Part shown: one piece after another, positions 1-8,780 of the stretch
How positions within the stretch are numbered: position 1 is the stretch's first letter
Layout of the letters: every line of letters begins with the position of its first letter
Assembly: GCA_029719485.1 (NCBI GenBank)
Contig: CP120722.1
Coordinates: 3,968,001-4,032,000, forward strand
DNA length: 64,000 bases
Origin: Kiritimatiellota bacterium B12222
GTDB taxonomy: Bacteria > Verrucomicrobiota > Kiritimatiellia > SS1-B-03-39 > UBA6053
Reading direction: 5' to 3'
The notes under the pieces: model-generated
Database searches by the model: none
What the model was told of the DNA's origin: nothing
Seen by the model: only the letters and a program-made list of their open reading frames with translations
Position numbers and translations under genes: made by a program

Positions 1-1068
1 ATGGGCGCCAACGCGGCCGAACAAGCCATGGAAGGCATAGACCCCCAAAGCATTCGTACGGTTATATTCGCCACTGAATCAGGTATAGACCAATCCAAAG
101 CGGCCGCCATCTACGTGCACAAACTTTTGGACCTCCCCCAAAATTGCCGCACCGTCGAAATGAAGCAAGCCTGCTGCAGCAGCACCTCCGCGTTGCATTT
201 TGCTCTGGCCACCATCGCGCTTAAACCCAACGAAAAAGTACTCATCATCGCATCCGACATCGCCAAATATGGACTCGGATCAGCAGGTGAACCCACTCAA
301 GGTGCTGGTGCCGTCGCCATGGTGATTTCTGCGACCCCCCGCATCCTGGAATTAGGTCCCGATGTAGGCTATTTCACCAAAGATGTAATGGATTTCTGGC
401 GTCCCAACTACAAAGACGAAGCCTTGGTCGATGGCAAATATTCCATCAAAGTTTACATGGATGCTCTCGAACACTGCTGGGAGCATTATCAAGCCGATAC
501 CAACGCGGCCTTCGAAGATTTTGATTACTTCTGCTACCATTTGCCTTTTTCCCGCATGGGAACCAAAGCCCATTCTCATTTGGCACGGCAACAAAAAGTC
601 CCCCTTTCCTCTCAAGAACTGCAACGTCAGATCGAACCCTCCTTGCGTTATAACCGCATCACCGGAAATGCCTACACCGCATCTCTCTACATGGGATTAC
701 TCAGCCTGCTAGACAGCAAAGAACTCAACCTCGCACATAAAAAAATTGGGTTCTTCAGTTATGGAAGCGGATGCATGGGTGCCTTTTTTGGTGGCACCGT
801 CTTGCCGGGATACCAAGATCACCTCTATCGTTCTGAACGCGAAGCCTGGTTACGTGACCGCAAACACATCAGCTATACAGAATACGTTGAATTCTATACC
901 CATCGCCTCCCCCAAAATGGACACAACTATCGGACCAGCCGCCATCGGAGTGGCTCCTTTCGATTGGCGGGCGTAGAAAACCATCAACGCATTTACGAAC
1001 GCGTTCCCGCGAGTATGGGTGCCGCAGCTGACAGTGGCAAAGCCCTTGCCGCTGCCCCGGCAGTCTAA
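1..1068 (+). CDS. mvaS: Hydroxymethylglutaryl-CoA synthase (5' end cut by window edge)
   Basis: Condenses acetyl-CoA with acetoacetyl-CoA to HMG-CoA, the second step of the mevalonate isoprenoid route; cytosolic. The visible 355 residues begin about 50 residues into the family, so the true start is outside the window and the ATG at position 1 is probably internal. Catalytic residues are recognisable: Glu26 in ATESGIDQSKAAA, the nucleophile Cys58 in KQACCSSTSA, and His180 in CYHLPFSRMG; the Glu-Cys (32) and Cys-His (122) spacings match the staphylococcal enzyme as I remember it. The family C-terminal motif FRLAGVENHQRIYE is present, followed by an Ala-rich tail. The next gene starts 15 nt downstream, suggesting cotranscription with a membrane glycosyltransferase. 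Identification is firm. Confidence 0.95.
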   Translation: MGANAAEQAMEGIDPQSIRTVIFATESGIDQSKAAAIYVHKLLDLPQNCRTVEMKQACCSSTSALHFALATIALKPNEKVLIIASDIAKYGLGSAGEPTQGAGAVAMVISATPRILELGPDVGYFTKDVMDFWRPNYKDEALVDGKYSIKVYMDALEHCWEHYQADTNAAFEDFDYFCYHLPFSRMGTKAHSHLARQQKVPLSSQELQRQIEPSLRYNRITGNAYTASLYMGLLSLLDSKELNLAHKKIGFFSYGSGCMGAFFGGTVLPGYQDHLYRSEREAWLRDRKHISYTEYVEFYTHRLPQNGHNYRTSRHRSGSFRLAGVENHQRIYERVPASMGAAADSGKALAAAPAV

Positions 1069-1083
1069 GGCGCCCCATAGCCT

Positions 1084-3885
1084 TTGAATCACGTGAAACG
1101 ACCTCTGCCCAAAAACAGTCTCTTTTGGTCATTCCTTCTGCTCGGTGCAGCCATTCGCCTTTATGCCGCGTGGCTGTATCGACATACCATTAATCTGGAT
1201 GCGGGGGTCGTGGCCCTCATGGCAAAACATATTGCCGAAGGTCGAGATTACCCCATCTTCTTTTATGGCCAACCCCACATGGGAAGCCTCGAGGCCTTTT
1301 GTAGTGCATTTTTCATCAAACTCTTGGGGGCAAACGGATTTGCCGTCAACCTCGGCACGGCTTTTATTTCTTTCTGGATCCTCCCCATTGTCTATAAGTG
1401 GGGAAAACTCGCCAGCAATCAACGCGCGGGTTTATTCGCCATGGCCTTTTGCCTGATCGGCCCTTTTAGCTTTTTTCACTATAACGGATCCCCGCGCGGG
1501 GGCTATGCCGCCGCCTTAACCTTTGGCGCATTCCTGCTCATGAAAGCCACCGAAATGGCGCTAAAATGGAAACAGGAAAAACATCAACGTCACCTCGACT
1601 TCTTCATTCTCGGACTGGCTGCCGGCCTCGCGTGGTGGTCGAGCCAGCTCACCACCGCCGCCATTCTGGTGGCCGCCCTGCTCCTGTTGATCTCTCTAGG
1701 CATTCATGCCTTCAGTCTGCGGATCTTTAACGGCCTTTTCGGCTTCATTCTCGGTAGCTTTCCCTTGTGGCTCTACAACCTGCAACACCAGTGGGCAACC
1801 TTCCGTTTTACGAATTCAATGGGTCAAACCCGATATTTCCGCGCGCTAAAATGGTTTTACACCGATCGCTTTTCCCTGTTGTTTTTCCCCAGTAACGCCC
1901 CTCCCATTTTAAACCTATTCCTTAGCTTACTTTATCTAAGCTTCGTCAGCTTGGGGATAGCTTTACTCGTCTACGCCGGCAAAAAAAAGAAAGAGGCTTT
2001 ATTTTGGAACCTCTTGGGCATCTACCTCTTCACCCTTACCTTCTCGGCGTTATTCGCCTCTTCCCATCTCTCCATTCTTGCCACTCCGCGATACTCTCTG
2101 CCCTTGGTCGCCCCCTTGGCCGTTCTTATCGCCATTTGTCTCACCCAACTCCCCCCACGCATTTCCCATTGGGTCGCGAGCATCCCCCTACTTTTCCTCA
2201 TCGCCGTACAATGCCCAACCCTTTTTGACCGCAGCACAGAACGGGCCCATGCCTACCTCTACGAACAAGTTCAACAGCTCGGTCAAACAGCCCGCAGCCA
2301 CCATCTGAATATTATCTACGCCCCCGTGGACTTCCGCTCTTGGAATTTCATCCTTCAGGAAGAATTCATTTTCTCCAATCTCAAAGGTGAAGTCTACCCT
2401 CCCTACGCCCAACAGGCTGAACTCGCCGCGCTCGAAGACCTCTCCGTGCTGGATGATTATGGGGACCTCTCCGATTTCCTCACCCGAACCAGCCGTTCCG
2501 TCCGGAATATCCATACCCCTGGACATGACTTGAGCACTGAGTTTACCCCACCACTCCCTCAAAAAATCCTGAGACCTGATATCATTCAGCGCATTCAGGA
2601 TCAACAGGGCCGCGAGTGGACACAAGCCCTTACCTCCACATCCAAAACCGAAAACTTCAGTGACCAACCCGGCACCAGCTGGCAGCAACTGACCATAGAA
2701 CTGAAGGAAGAAACCCCACTCTCAGGGCTACGTTTATGGCCTGAAAACGCCATGACCCTGCCCGATCAGGTAACCCTCGAGGGCAAAACCGTATCCGGTC
2801 AATGGATATCTCTCACAGCTCAAACCGGTAAAAATGAATATTTTTGGTCTGGAAATCGTTTTTTCTGGGGAAGCCCTTTTTACCGCCTTCAGTTTCATTT
2901 CCCCACCCAATCCTTTACCTCCCTCCGATTGCAATACAAAGGCGACGACATTCATAACTGGGCCGTATTCAAGCACCTTGATCTCCTCAGCCCCCTCCAC
3001 GACAGTCCGGATCCCAGCAATTCACTCCCGCAACTTTTTCAGATCTTGAACCAACGGAACATTCAAAATCTGTATGCAGATCGATGGGAAAGTACCCAAA
3101 TTTTCAAAGCCTCTTATGGGAAAATCGCCACCGCGTTGCCCGCTGATTTGTTTGAGCACTCCTTAGACATTACCCTCCCCGATCTTCCTTTTGATCCCAC
3201 ATACGCCATCCTCAGCTCCGCAAGCGATGCATGGCAAACCCGTGAAGTCCTCCTGAAATCTCAGGCGGCTTTCGAAGAAAAAATCATAGGTCCATGGACC
3301 CTGTTCACCTCCACCCAAACTCAAACCCTCACCGGCCTCAGTTGGAATGGGTCTTTTCTGTTTGAGCATCCCGCACGACAGGCACAAGTCCTGTGGGAAA
3401 ACGGAGATCAAAGCACCGCAATCGCGATCAACCCCCATCTCGCACAGCCTCCACACCCCGACACCTCGACCCCCGTCATATTCAAAAATGGCATACAGCT
3501 CTTGGGTCTTGAGTCCTCCCCTCTCTCCCTGAAGGCCGGAGAGTCTTTCTCCCTAAACCTTTTGTGGAAAATCCCAGAGAACATCCCCGCAAAAGAATAT
3601 GCCGTGTTTGCCCACTTTAAACAAGCACAGCACATGTTCACAGGAGATCATGTACTCTTGGATACTGTGGCCGACACCTTTTTATCCTATCCAGCCGACC
3701 ATCGTCAATTCTCAGAGTCCTACCGCATTACAGTTCCCTCAGACAGCCCCGCAGGAACCTACACCTTATGGCTGGGTCTTTATAATCGAGCCTCCAACAA
3801 ACGCCTCCCCCCTCAAAGTGAATTCAAAACCAAAGACCGCGCCGTAGCGCTTCCCGTATCGATCACCATTCAGCCCGCGTCCTAA
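1084..3885 (+). CDS. GT39-like (GT-C fold) membrane glycosyltransferase with long C-terminal soluble part
   Basis: Probable polyprenyl-phosphate-sugar-dependent transferase of the inner membrane. Residues ~12-370 are a series of hydrophobic segments; the first periplasmic loop carries the acidic position expected of GT-C enzymes (Asp39 in INLDAGVVALMAKHIAEG). Residues ~390-933 are soluble and end in a beta-sandwich-like stretch (LKAGESFSLNLLWKIP to YTLWLGLYNRASNKRLPP) of a type often attached to GT39 proteins. The start is TTG at 1084 or GTG at 1093; neither has a good ribosome-binding site. It lies 15 nt after mvaS and its stop overlaps the stop of the convergent GT39 gene at 3882-3885. Acceptor and sugar cannot be inferred. 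Confidence 0.75.
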   Translation: MNHVKRPLPKNSLFWSFLLLGAAIRLYAAWLYRHTINLDAGVVALMAKHIAEGRDYPIFFYGQPHMGSLEAFCSAFFIKLLGANGFAVNLGTAFISFWILPIVYKWGKLASNQRAGLFAMAFCLIGPFSFFHYNGSPRGGYAAALTFGAFLLMKATEMALKWKQEKHQRHLDFFILGLAAGLAWWSSQLTTAAILVAALLLLISLGIHAFSLRIFNGLFGFILGSFPLWLYNLQHQWATFRFTNSMGQTRYFRALKWFYTDRFSLLFFPSNAPPILNLFLSLLYLSFVSLGIALLVYAGKKKKEALFWNLLGIYLFTLTFSALFASSHLSILATPRYSLPLVAPLAVLIAICLTQLPPRISHWVASIPLLFLIAVQCPTLFDRSTERAHAYLYEQVQQLGQTARSHHLNIIYAPVDFRSWNFILQEEFIFSNLKGEVYPPYAQQAELAALEDLSVLDDYGDLSDFLTRTSRSVRNIHTPGHDLSTEFTPPLPQKILRPDIIQRIQDQQGREWTQALTSTSKTENFSDQPGTSWQQLTIELKEETPLSGLRLWPENAMTLPDQVTLEGKTVSGQWISLTAQTGKNEYFWSGNRFFWGSPFYRLQFHFPTQSFTSLRLQYKGDDIHNWAVFKHLDLLSPLHDSPDPSNSLPQLFQILNQRNIQNLYADRWESTQIFKASYGKIATALPADLFEHSLDITLPDLPFDPTYAILSSASDAWQTREVLLKSQAAFEEKIIGPWTLFTSTQTQTLTGLSWNGSFLFEHPARQAQVLWENGDQSTAIAINPHLAQPPHPDTSTPVIFKNGIQLLGLESSPLSLKAGESFSLNLLWKIPENIPAKEYAVFAHFKQAQHMFTGDHVLLDTVADTFLSYPADHRQFSESYRITVPSDSPAGTYTLWLGLYNRASNKRLPPQSEFKTKDRAVALPVSITIQPAS

Positions 3886-5498
3886 CGCGCGCGATACACC
3901 GTAATATGCGGATGTGCATAATACAACTCACGATCTTTGAACTCAGCCCCCCGCTCATAAAGCGTATCTATTTGCTCATAGCGCGCTTTCATTTCAGGAT
4001 CGAAATACGGAGAGCAGTTGTCCCCAAAACGGTTATAGGCCAGTGAAGCTGTAAAGAGATAATCAAACTCCATGTTCTGCACCTGCGACCACAGGGGGTC
4101 AAAAGCCAAAAACGGCACCCGAAGCTCCTCCACTTCGGGAATACGGGTGGGCACAGTATACGATTCAAGCAAAATGCGATCACCCGCTTTGACGTTTTCT
4201 ACCGCCCACACCCGAGCCAGCTCCCGGGTATCCGGCCGCGCAAGCGCTAAGCTATCCCTCCAGGAATGAGTAATCCAAAAAACGGCAAGCACACAAAGGG
4301 AGACATACGAAATCCTCGAGATATGTTGGTAAATTTTCTGGGGAGCCACAGGCCTAGCCCCATAAAAAAGTAATCCCACAGGCCAAACCCAAAAAGGGAC
4401 CAGCGCGACCATGTCATTGGATCGTAAAAAATCGCGGCAACAAATAAACACCAACAACAAACAGGCAGAGAACGCAGCGCCCGCGTAGCCCATCAACAAG
4501 GTCGATCGACCCCAGCCCCCTTTCCGCGCCTGAATAAAAAACAACACCCAAGGAATAAAAAACAACACATAGCCCTGTAGAAATAAATAATCCGCCAGTA
4601 ACACCACGTTCCGGGAGATCTTATTGGCCAAGGACAATTGTTCACCGGTAATATCCGCCTGCCAGGCCATAAACTCAGGAAAATGCGTCACAAAAGAAGC
4701 AGGCATGCGCAAGGGCGGACAGGCATACAGCGCCCCCAACACACAGCCCACCCCCATCACGACCGGCACCAGACAACGCCAGCACAGGGACTTTTCCTTG
4801 TACAACAGCAGCCACACCATCCCCGGAATGATCGCCGCCACCACCGCCTGATACTTCACCCCAAACGCAATGCCCAACAGCCCCCCCAAAAGAAAACTTC
4901 TCCAAGGAAACACCCCACGATCTTTACGTATCGATGGCGATGCCACCCATAACAGCATCAGCAAGGCCGCTAAAGGCACATCATTCATGCCATAATGACT
5001 GTACTGCGCATTCAAGGGTTCAACACACAATAAAAGCGCAGCCGTCAACACCATCCATCGAGAGGCCCCCGGCCATGCAAACAGCGTAAACAACACCAGA
5101 GCAATGCCAAACAGCACTACGGAAAAAATGCGTAACATAAAGGCCCACTGCCACACATGTAAGCTCTGCAAACGTTCTCGCGTCAGATCAAAGGCATTTA
5201 AAAGCGGTTGCAAGATCCGTAATGCATCCGAAAGCAACACCGAATCGCCATAGGGATAATACGCCCGTTCAACATTCCGGAAACGATTTTTGGCCGGGGC
5301 ATACGGTTCCCCAAAGGCATCCTGGGCCACATAAGCCTGTTTCGCCACATCCGGATGGTAAATCCAAATGGGATCGCCATGACGTATCCCCACCACACGT
5401 AAGCTCATGGCCAAAATTAAAATAATTAAGGCCACCCACCCATACTGTGCGGGCTGTGCAAATTTCTTTTTGATCTGCTGAAAAAAAGATAAAGTCAT
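3882..5498 (-). CDS. GT39/ArnT-like membrane glycosyltransferase
   Basis: A 538-aa polytopic protein with a first membrane segment at ~residues 20-36 followed by the loop motif IWIYHPDVAKQAY, in which His48-Pro-Asp50 is the usual acidic position of GT-C enzymes using lipid-phosphate sugars. About ten further hydrophobic segments end near residue 420, followed by a soluble C-terminal domain (VENVKAGDRILLESYTVP) typical of the family. It starts 7 nt after the stop of the upstream UbiA-family gene on the same strand, so the two are likely one operon: the UbiA enzyme could make the lipid donor used here. Convergent with the other GT39-like gene, sharing 4 nt at their stops. Specific sugar unknown. 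Confidence 0.8.
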   Translation of the reverse strand: MTLSFFQQIKKKFAQPAQYGWVALIILILAMSLRVVGIRHGDPIWIYHPDVAKQAYVAQDAFGEPYAPAKNRFRNVERAYYPYGDSVLLSDALRILQPLLNAFDLTRERLQSLHVWQWAFMLRIFSVVLFGIALVLFTLFAWPGASRWMVLTAALLLCVEPLNAQYSHYGMNDVPLAALLMLLWVASPSIRKDRGVFPWRSFLLGGLLGIAFGVKYQAVVAAIIPGMVWLLLYKEKSLCWRCLVPVVMGVGCVLGALYACPPLRMPASFVTHFPEFMAWQADITGEQLSLANKISRNVVLLADYLFLQGYVLFFIPWVLFFIQARKGGWGRSTLLMGYAGAAFSACLLLVFICCRDFLRSNDMVALVPFWVWPVGLLFYGARPVAPQKIYQHISRISYVSLCVLAVFWITHSWRDSLALARPDTRELARVWAVENVKAGDRILLESYTVPTRIPEVEELRVPFLAFDPLWSQVQNMEFDYLFTASLAYNRFGDNCSPYFDPEMKARYEQIDTLYERGAEFKDRELYYAHPHITVYRAR

Positions 5499-5505
5499 CT
5501 ACATA

Positions 5506-6438
5506 TCACTGAGGTGAAATCCACGGATGAAACAAATCGGTGAATGCAGGCAAATCCCAAAACAACAAAACCGAACATAACCCAAATGAAAGCAATGAAA
5601 GCGCCATGAGTTTTTTCTGCTTCCACAATATTTCAGGAAACTGCACTGGACTATTCGGTTTAAACCCCAAGTGCATATAATACGCCATGGTATAAGCCAC
5701 CACCGGAGTGGCCAACACCAGTTCCACTTGATACCGGGCCATAAATATTCCTGAAAGCATGCCAAAAAAGGCCCCGTAAAAAAAGATACTCTCCAGCAAC
5801 TTTTCTTCAGTGTATTGACCAAAAGATTTGCGGTAGCGGGAGGCACGTTCCGGGTCATTGATCATCCGATATTCCGCAAATCGCTTCATCGCCATCAAAA
5901 AGGCTCCAAACATCCAATACGCCATCAACACCGACAAGGGAGGCATGGCCAAAAAACCTGTAGCATACCAGCCCATCGCCATGCGGATGGGATTATTGAT
6001 GGATTCACAAATCACATCCCCATATGCCACATCCTTCATCCGCAAAGGTTCCACATTATAAATAAGCCCCATCACCCACAGCATCAAGGCACTAAACCCA
6101 AGTAAAGGTTGCACCCAAAAAGCGAGTAGCAATCCCAATACCGCAAGCACAAGCCACTCTAAATATGCCAGCCGAATGTTCACCTGTCCCGACGGAATCG
6201 GACGGTGTTTTTTCTCCGGATGGTGTTTGTCTTTTTCCGCATCCAGGATTTCATTGATCACATAATTACTCGATGCAATGAGACAAGCGGCCGCAAATGC
6301 GAGCATTAGATTCCCCAGGATGCTGAAATTCAATGCGCTCGGATCGAAATACCCCACGAGCAAAATCCCGGGCAGGATAAAAATATTTTTAATCCAATGA
6401 CTTGGTCGAGCAATGTCAATATAAGGAAGCAGATTCAT
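5506..6438 (-). CDS. UbiA-family prenyltransferase, decaprenyl-phosphate phosphoribosyltransferase-like
   Basis: An integral membrane prenyltransferase of 310 aa. The first Asp-rich motif NEILDAEKDKHHPEKKHRPI combines the UbiA NxxxDxxxD signature with the HPxKxxRPI element seen in 5-phosphoribosyl-1-diphosphate:decaprenyl-phosphate transferases; KRFAEYRMI further on also resembles that subfamily. The second motif region (DVAYGDVICESINNPIRMAMG) differs from the mycobacterial enzyme, so the substrate may differ. I chose the ATG at 6438 rather than upstream in-frame codons up to 6516, because it has AGGA a few bases upstream and yields the family N-terminus (PYIDIARPSHWIKN). Neighbouring GT39-like and DUF2079 genes fit synthesis and use of a polyprenyl-phosphate pentose. 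Confidence 0.75.
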   Translation of the reverse strand: MNLLPYIDIARPSHWIKNIFILPGILLVGYFDPSALNFSILGNLMLAFAAACLIASSNYVINEILDAEKDKHHPEKKHRPIPSGQVNIRLAYLEWLVLAVLGLLLAFWVQPLLGFSALMLWVMGLIYNVEPLRMKDVAYGDVICESINNPIRMAMGWYATGFLAMPPLSVLMAYWMFGAFLMAMKRFAEYRMINDPERASRYRKSFGQYTEEKLLESIFFYGAFFGMLSGIFMARYQVELVLATPVVAYTMAYYMHLGFKPNSPVQFPEILWKQKKLMALSLLSFGLCSVLLFWDLPAFTDLFHPWISPQ

Positions 6439-6574
6439 TAAAGTCCTATAAGTAAAGAGCGTCAGTCTAGAAAATCTAGAGAAAGGCGCAAGATTAATTA
6501 TCTGATAAGTCCTCACACATAGAATTTAGCTATCCGACATTGCACTCCGCAGCCAAATACGACAGAAAATCAAT

Positions 6575-8431
6575 ATGAAAATATCCTTAGGAAAACGCAT
6601 GTGTAAACGGATGGAGCGCTTCGGACAACTCCTGATCGGAGCGGGCATTCTGCTGTTTGCTGCTCATGCCCTTTATTCTATGATCGCGGCGTATTCGCAG
6701 TTGAATTTTGTGTTTTATGACTATGGCGTTTACACCAATAGTTTGTGGAATGTCAGCCGCGGAAATGGCTTCACTTTTCTCGTAGACCACTCTTATATGC
6801 TGACCCATTTATCCTTCAGCCTGGCGCTCCTCGCCCCACTGTATTGGATTTTTGATAGCCCGCTGCTCCTCATCTTCGTACAATGGGGCTTTATCCTTGC
6901 AGGGGGAAGCATCTTTTATGTGATGTTACGACGGGAACAGCTCCCCACGACCCTCATCCTCGCCTTCCTCTTTTGGTTCATCGCCAATCCTTTTACTCAA
7001 AGTGTGGCCTTGAGTGAATTCCACGGCGTAAGTGCATATTATTTGCTCGTGCCTCTACTCATCGCTACCCTGCGGACCCGACCTCGCCTTTCCTGGATCC
7101 CATTTGTACTCCTCTTGGGCTTGCGCGAGGATGCCGGATTATATTTACCCCTGATGTGTGGTTATGTGGCCTGGACCCAAAAGAAATCAACAGGCTTCAT
7201 CCTCGCCCTACTGGCAATTGGATACACCATCATCGCCATTGGGGTGCTCTACCCCGCCATCAACGACACCAGCTTATTTGCCCATCGTCAGCGTGAAATA
7301 TCCCCTATTTGGAATGCAGAAACCGTAGCCATTCGATTCATCCGTAGCTTTTGGTTTTTCCTTCCCGTGATCCCTCTGCTTTTTCTTTATCCCAAAAGCT
7401 GGCGTACCCTGCTAGCTTTTGCAGGTCTCCCTTGGCTGGTCACCCTGCTTAGCGGCGACCCTTCACAATATAGTTTGGGTTTTCACTACCCTTCCATCAC
7501 CATGGCTTCCCTTAGCGCAGGCATTCCTTTAGCGATATCCACGCTGCCTCGCGATCGCCTGAAACGCTTCGCCCCCTGGGTCACTCTTTCGATCATTGCA
7601 TTAACGGGGCTCGCTCATCTTCGGTTAGGCTTTTATCTGGGAGGTGGACGAAGCAATCCTGTTTATGCGCAGCCCAGTGATCGCGGCCGTCTGCTCCTGG
7701 ATATCGGCAAAAACATTCCCAAGCAAGGCCTGCTCATGTGCGATCAATGGCTCGGAGTCTTCACCGCCAATCGCCAAGACATCATGGTGTGGCGACACCG
7801 CGACGGTAATGACTTTCAAGAAAAATTCGTCCTCTGCTTAACTGAAAACATCGGCAAACCCGAATTCAGCACCTACCACCAAGGACTGGAAGAGAAAACC
7901 TGGGGGGTTCAACGTCTCTCCTATCCCTACATTGTACTTGAGCGCGGGGGAGACCCTACACAAAATGCCGAAATACGAGAAAGCGTGGCCCACAAACGTC
8001 TGCCCGCATCTGAATTGGCCAAACATGGCGGCGAAAACCAATGGATAAAAGGGCAAGGATTACTTCGTTATTGGCAGGGACAACGATCCAACTTCCCCCA
8101 AACCGTGGCCTATGGACGAGCCACCCGTCTGCCTCCAGGCAAGTGGGAAGTACGTTTCACTTACAAAGCCCTGCCTCCCGAATGGTCGGATCGACCCGAA
8201 ACCGGATGGTTGAGTGTGCACCCTTTTAATCAAGATCCCTCACTCGCCAAAGAAAAGATCATCATCCCCCTCCCCGACGCCAACCAAGCATACAGCCAAC
8301 AAAGTCTGTGGATCGACCTCGATTCCGAAACCGATGTGGAAGTCCGTATGACCGGAGCCAGCGCCTCTCTCTGGCTCAAGTATATCGACTTCATTTATCA
8401 TCCAACAATGAACGTCACTACCGCGAAATAA
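6575..8431 (+). CDS. DUF2079 polytopic membrane protein (GT-C-like)
   Basis: 618 aa with many hydrophobic segments from residue ~17 to ~350 and a soluble C-terminal domain. The conserved DUF2079 features are visible: FVFYDYGVYTNSLWNVSRG after the first segment (Asp49 in a first outer loop), HSYMLTHLSFSLALLAPLY, ALSEFHGVSAYY and GLREDAGLYLPL. The family is predicted to be glycosyltransferase-like but no reaction is established. It is divergently transcribed from the UbiA gene, with ~136 bp between the two starts, and no strong ribosome-binding site is seen; ATGs at 6599 and 6611 are alternatives. Convergent with the next gene, 10 nt apart. Its position suggests a role in the same envelope glycosylation module. 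Confidence 0.75.
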   Translation: MKISLGKRMCKRMERFGQLLIGAGILLFAAHALYSMIAAYSQLNFVFYDYGVYTNSLWNVSRGNGFTFLVDHSYMLTHLSFSLALLAPLYWIFDSPLLLIFVQWGFILAGGSIFYVMLRREQLPTTLILAFLFWFIANPFTQSVALSEFHGVSAYYLLVPLLIATLRTRPRLSWIPFVLLLGLREDAGLYLPLMCGYVAWTQKKSTGFILALLAIGYTIIAIGVLYPAINDTSLFAHRQREISPIWNAETVAIRFIRSFWFFLPVIPLLFLYPKSWRTLLAFAGLPWLVTLLSGDPSQYSLGFHYPSITMASLSAGIPLAISTLPRDRLKRFAPWVTLSIIALTGLAHLRLGFYLGGGRSNPVYAQPSDRGRLLLDIGKNIPKQGLLMCDQWLGVFTANRQDIMVWRHRDGNDFQEKFVLCLTENIGKPEFSTYHQGLEEKTWGVQRLSYPYIVLERGGDPTQNAEIRESVAHKRLPASELAKHGGENQWIKGQGLLRYWQGQRSNFPQTVAYGRATRLPPGKWEVRFTYKALPPEWSDRPETGWLSVHPFNQDPSLAKEKIIIPLPDANQAYSQQSLWIDLDSETDVEVRMTGASASLWLKYIDFIYHPTMNVTTAK

Positions 8432-8441
8432 TTCATCGAAC

Positions 8442-8777
8442 TCATGAGAGCCTTTTTAAATAAGTCTCCGTGCCTTGCCTGAGCTTTTCGATCAATGTTT
8501 CATCCATAAATTCATAGTCGTCTGGAATATGCAAACAATGAACCTTGGGCATTTCCTGAAATGCAAATTTTTGCCGTAGACGAGAGGCATGTTTCCGTTC
8601 CATTACCAACACCACATCTGCCCATTCCAAATCTTTTCTCTGCACAGTCCGTTTGCTCGTGGGACTCAGCCCAGCCGACCGCACAGCCACCCGGTTGTCA
8701 TTTTGATAGATCCGTTCCGCGGTAGGGCTACGCCACTTATTTTTACCACATACAAATAAAATGCGATGTCTACGCAT
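8442..8777 (-). CDS. Low-molecular-weight protein tyrosine phosphatase-like protein (COG4551-type)
   Basis: A compact 111-aa protein. The N-terminal P-loop ILFVCGKNKWRSPTAERIY carries the CX5R phosphatase signature (Cys-Gly-Lys-Asn-Lys-Trp-Arg-Ser); the middle part DLEWADVVLVMERKHASRL is also as in the LMW-PTP fold. The usual general-acid Asp-Pro is replaced by IPDDYEFMD, as in the short COG4551 branch. Likely hydrolyses phosphotyrosine or another phosphoester in the cytoplasm. It begins only 3 nt after the stop of the lipoprotein gene on the same strand, so the two are probably cotranscribed. Substrate unknown. Confidence 0.8.
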   Translation of the reverse strand: MRRHRILFVCGKNKWRSPTAERIYQNDNRVAVRSAGLSPTSKRTVQRKDLEWADVVLVMERKHASRLRQKFAFQEMPKVHCLHIPDDYEFMDETLIEKLRQGTETYLKRLS

Positions 8778-8780
8778 ACG

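Noticed and set aside
2188-2688. 166-codon minus-strand ORF
   Set aside because: Antisense to the GT39-like gene; Gly-rich shadow composition.
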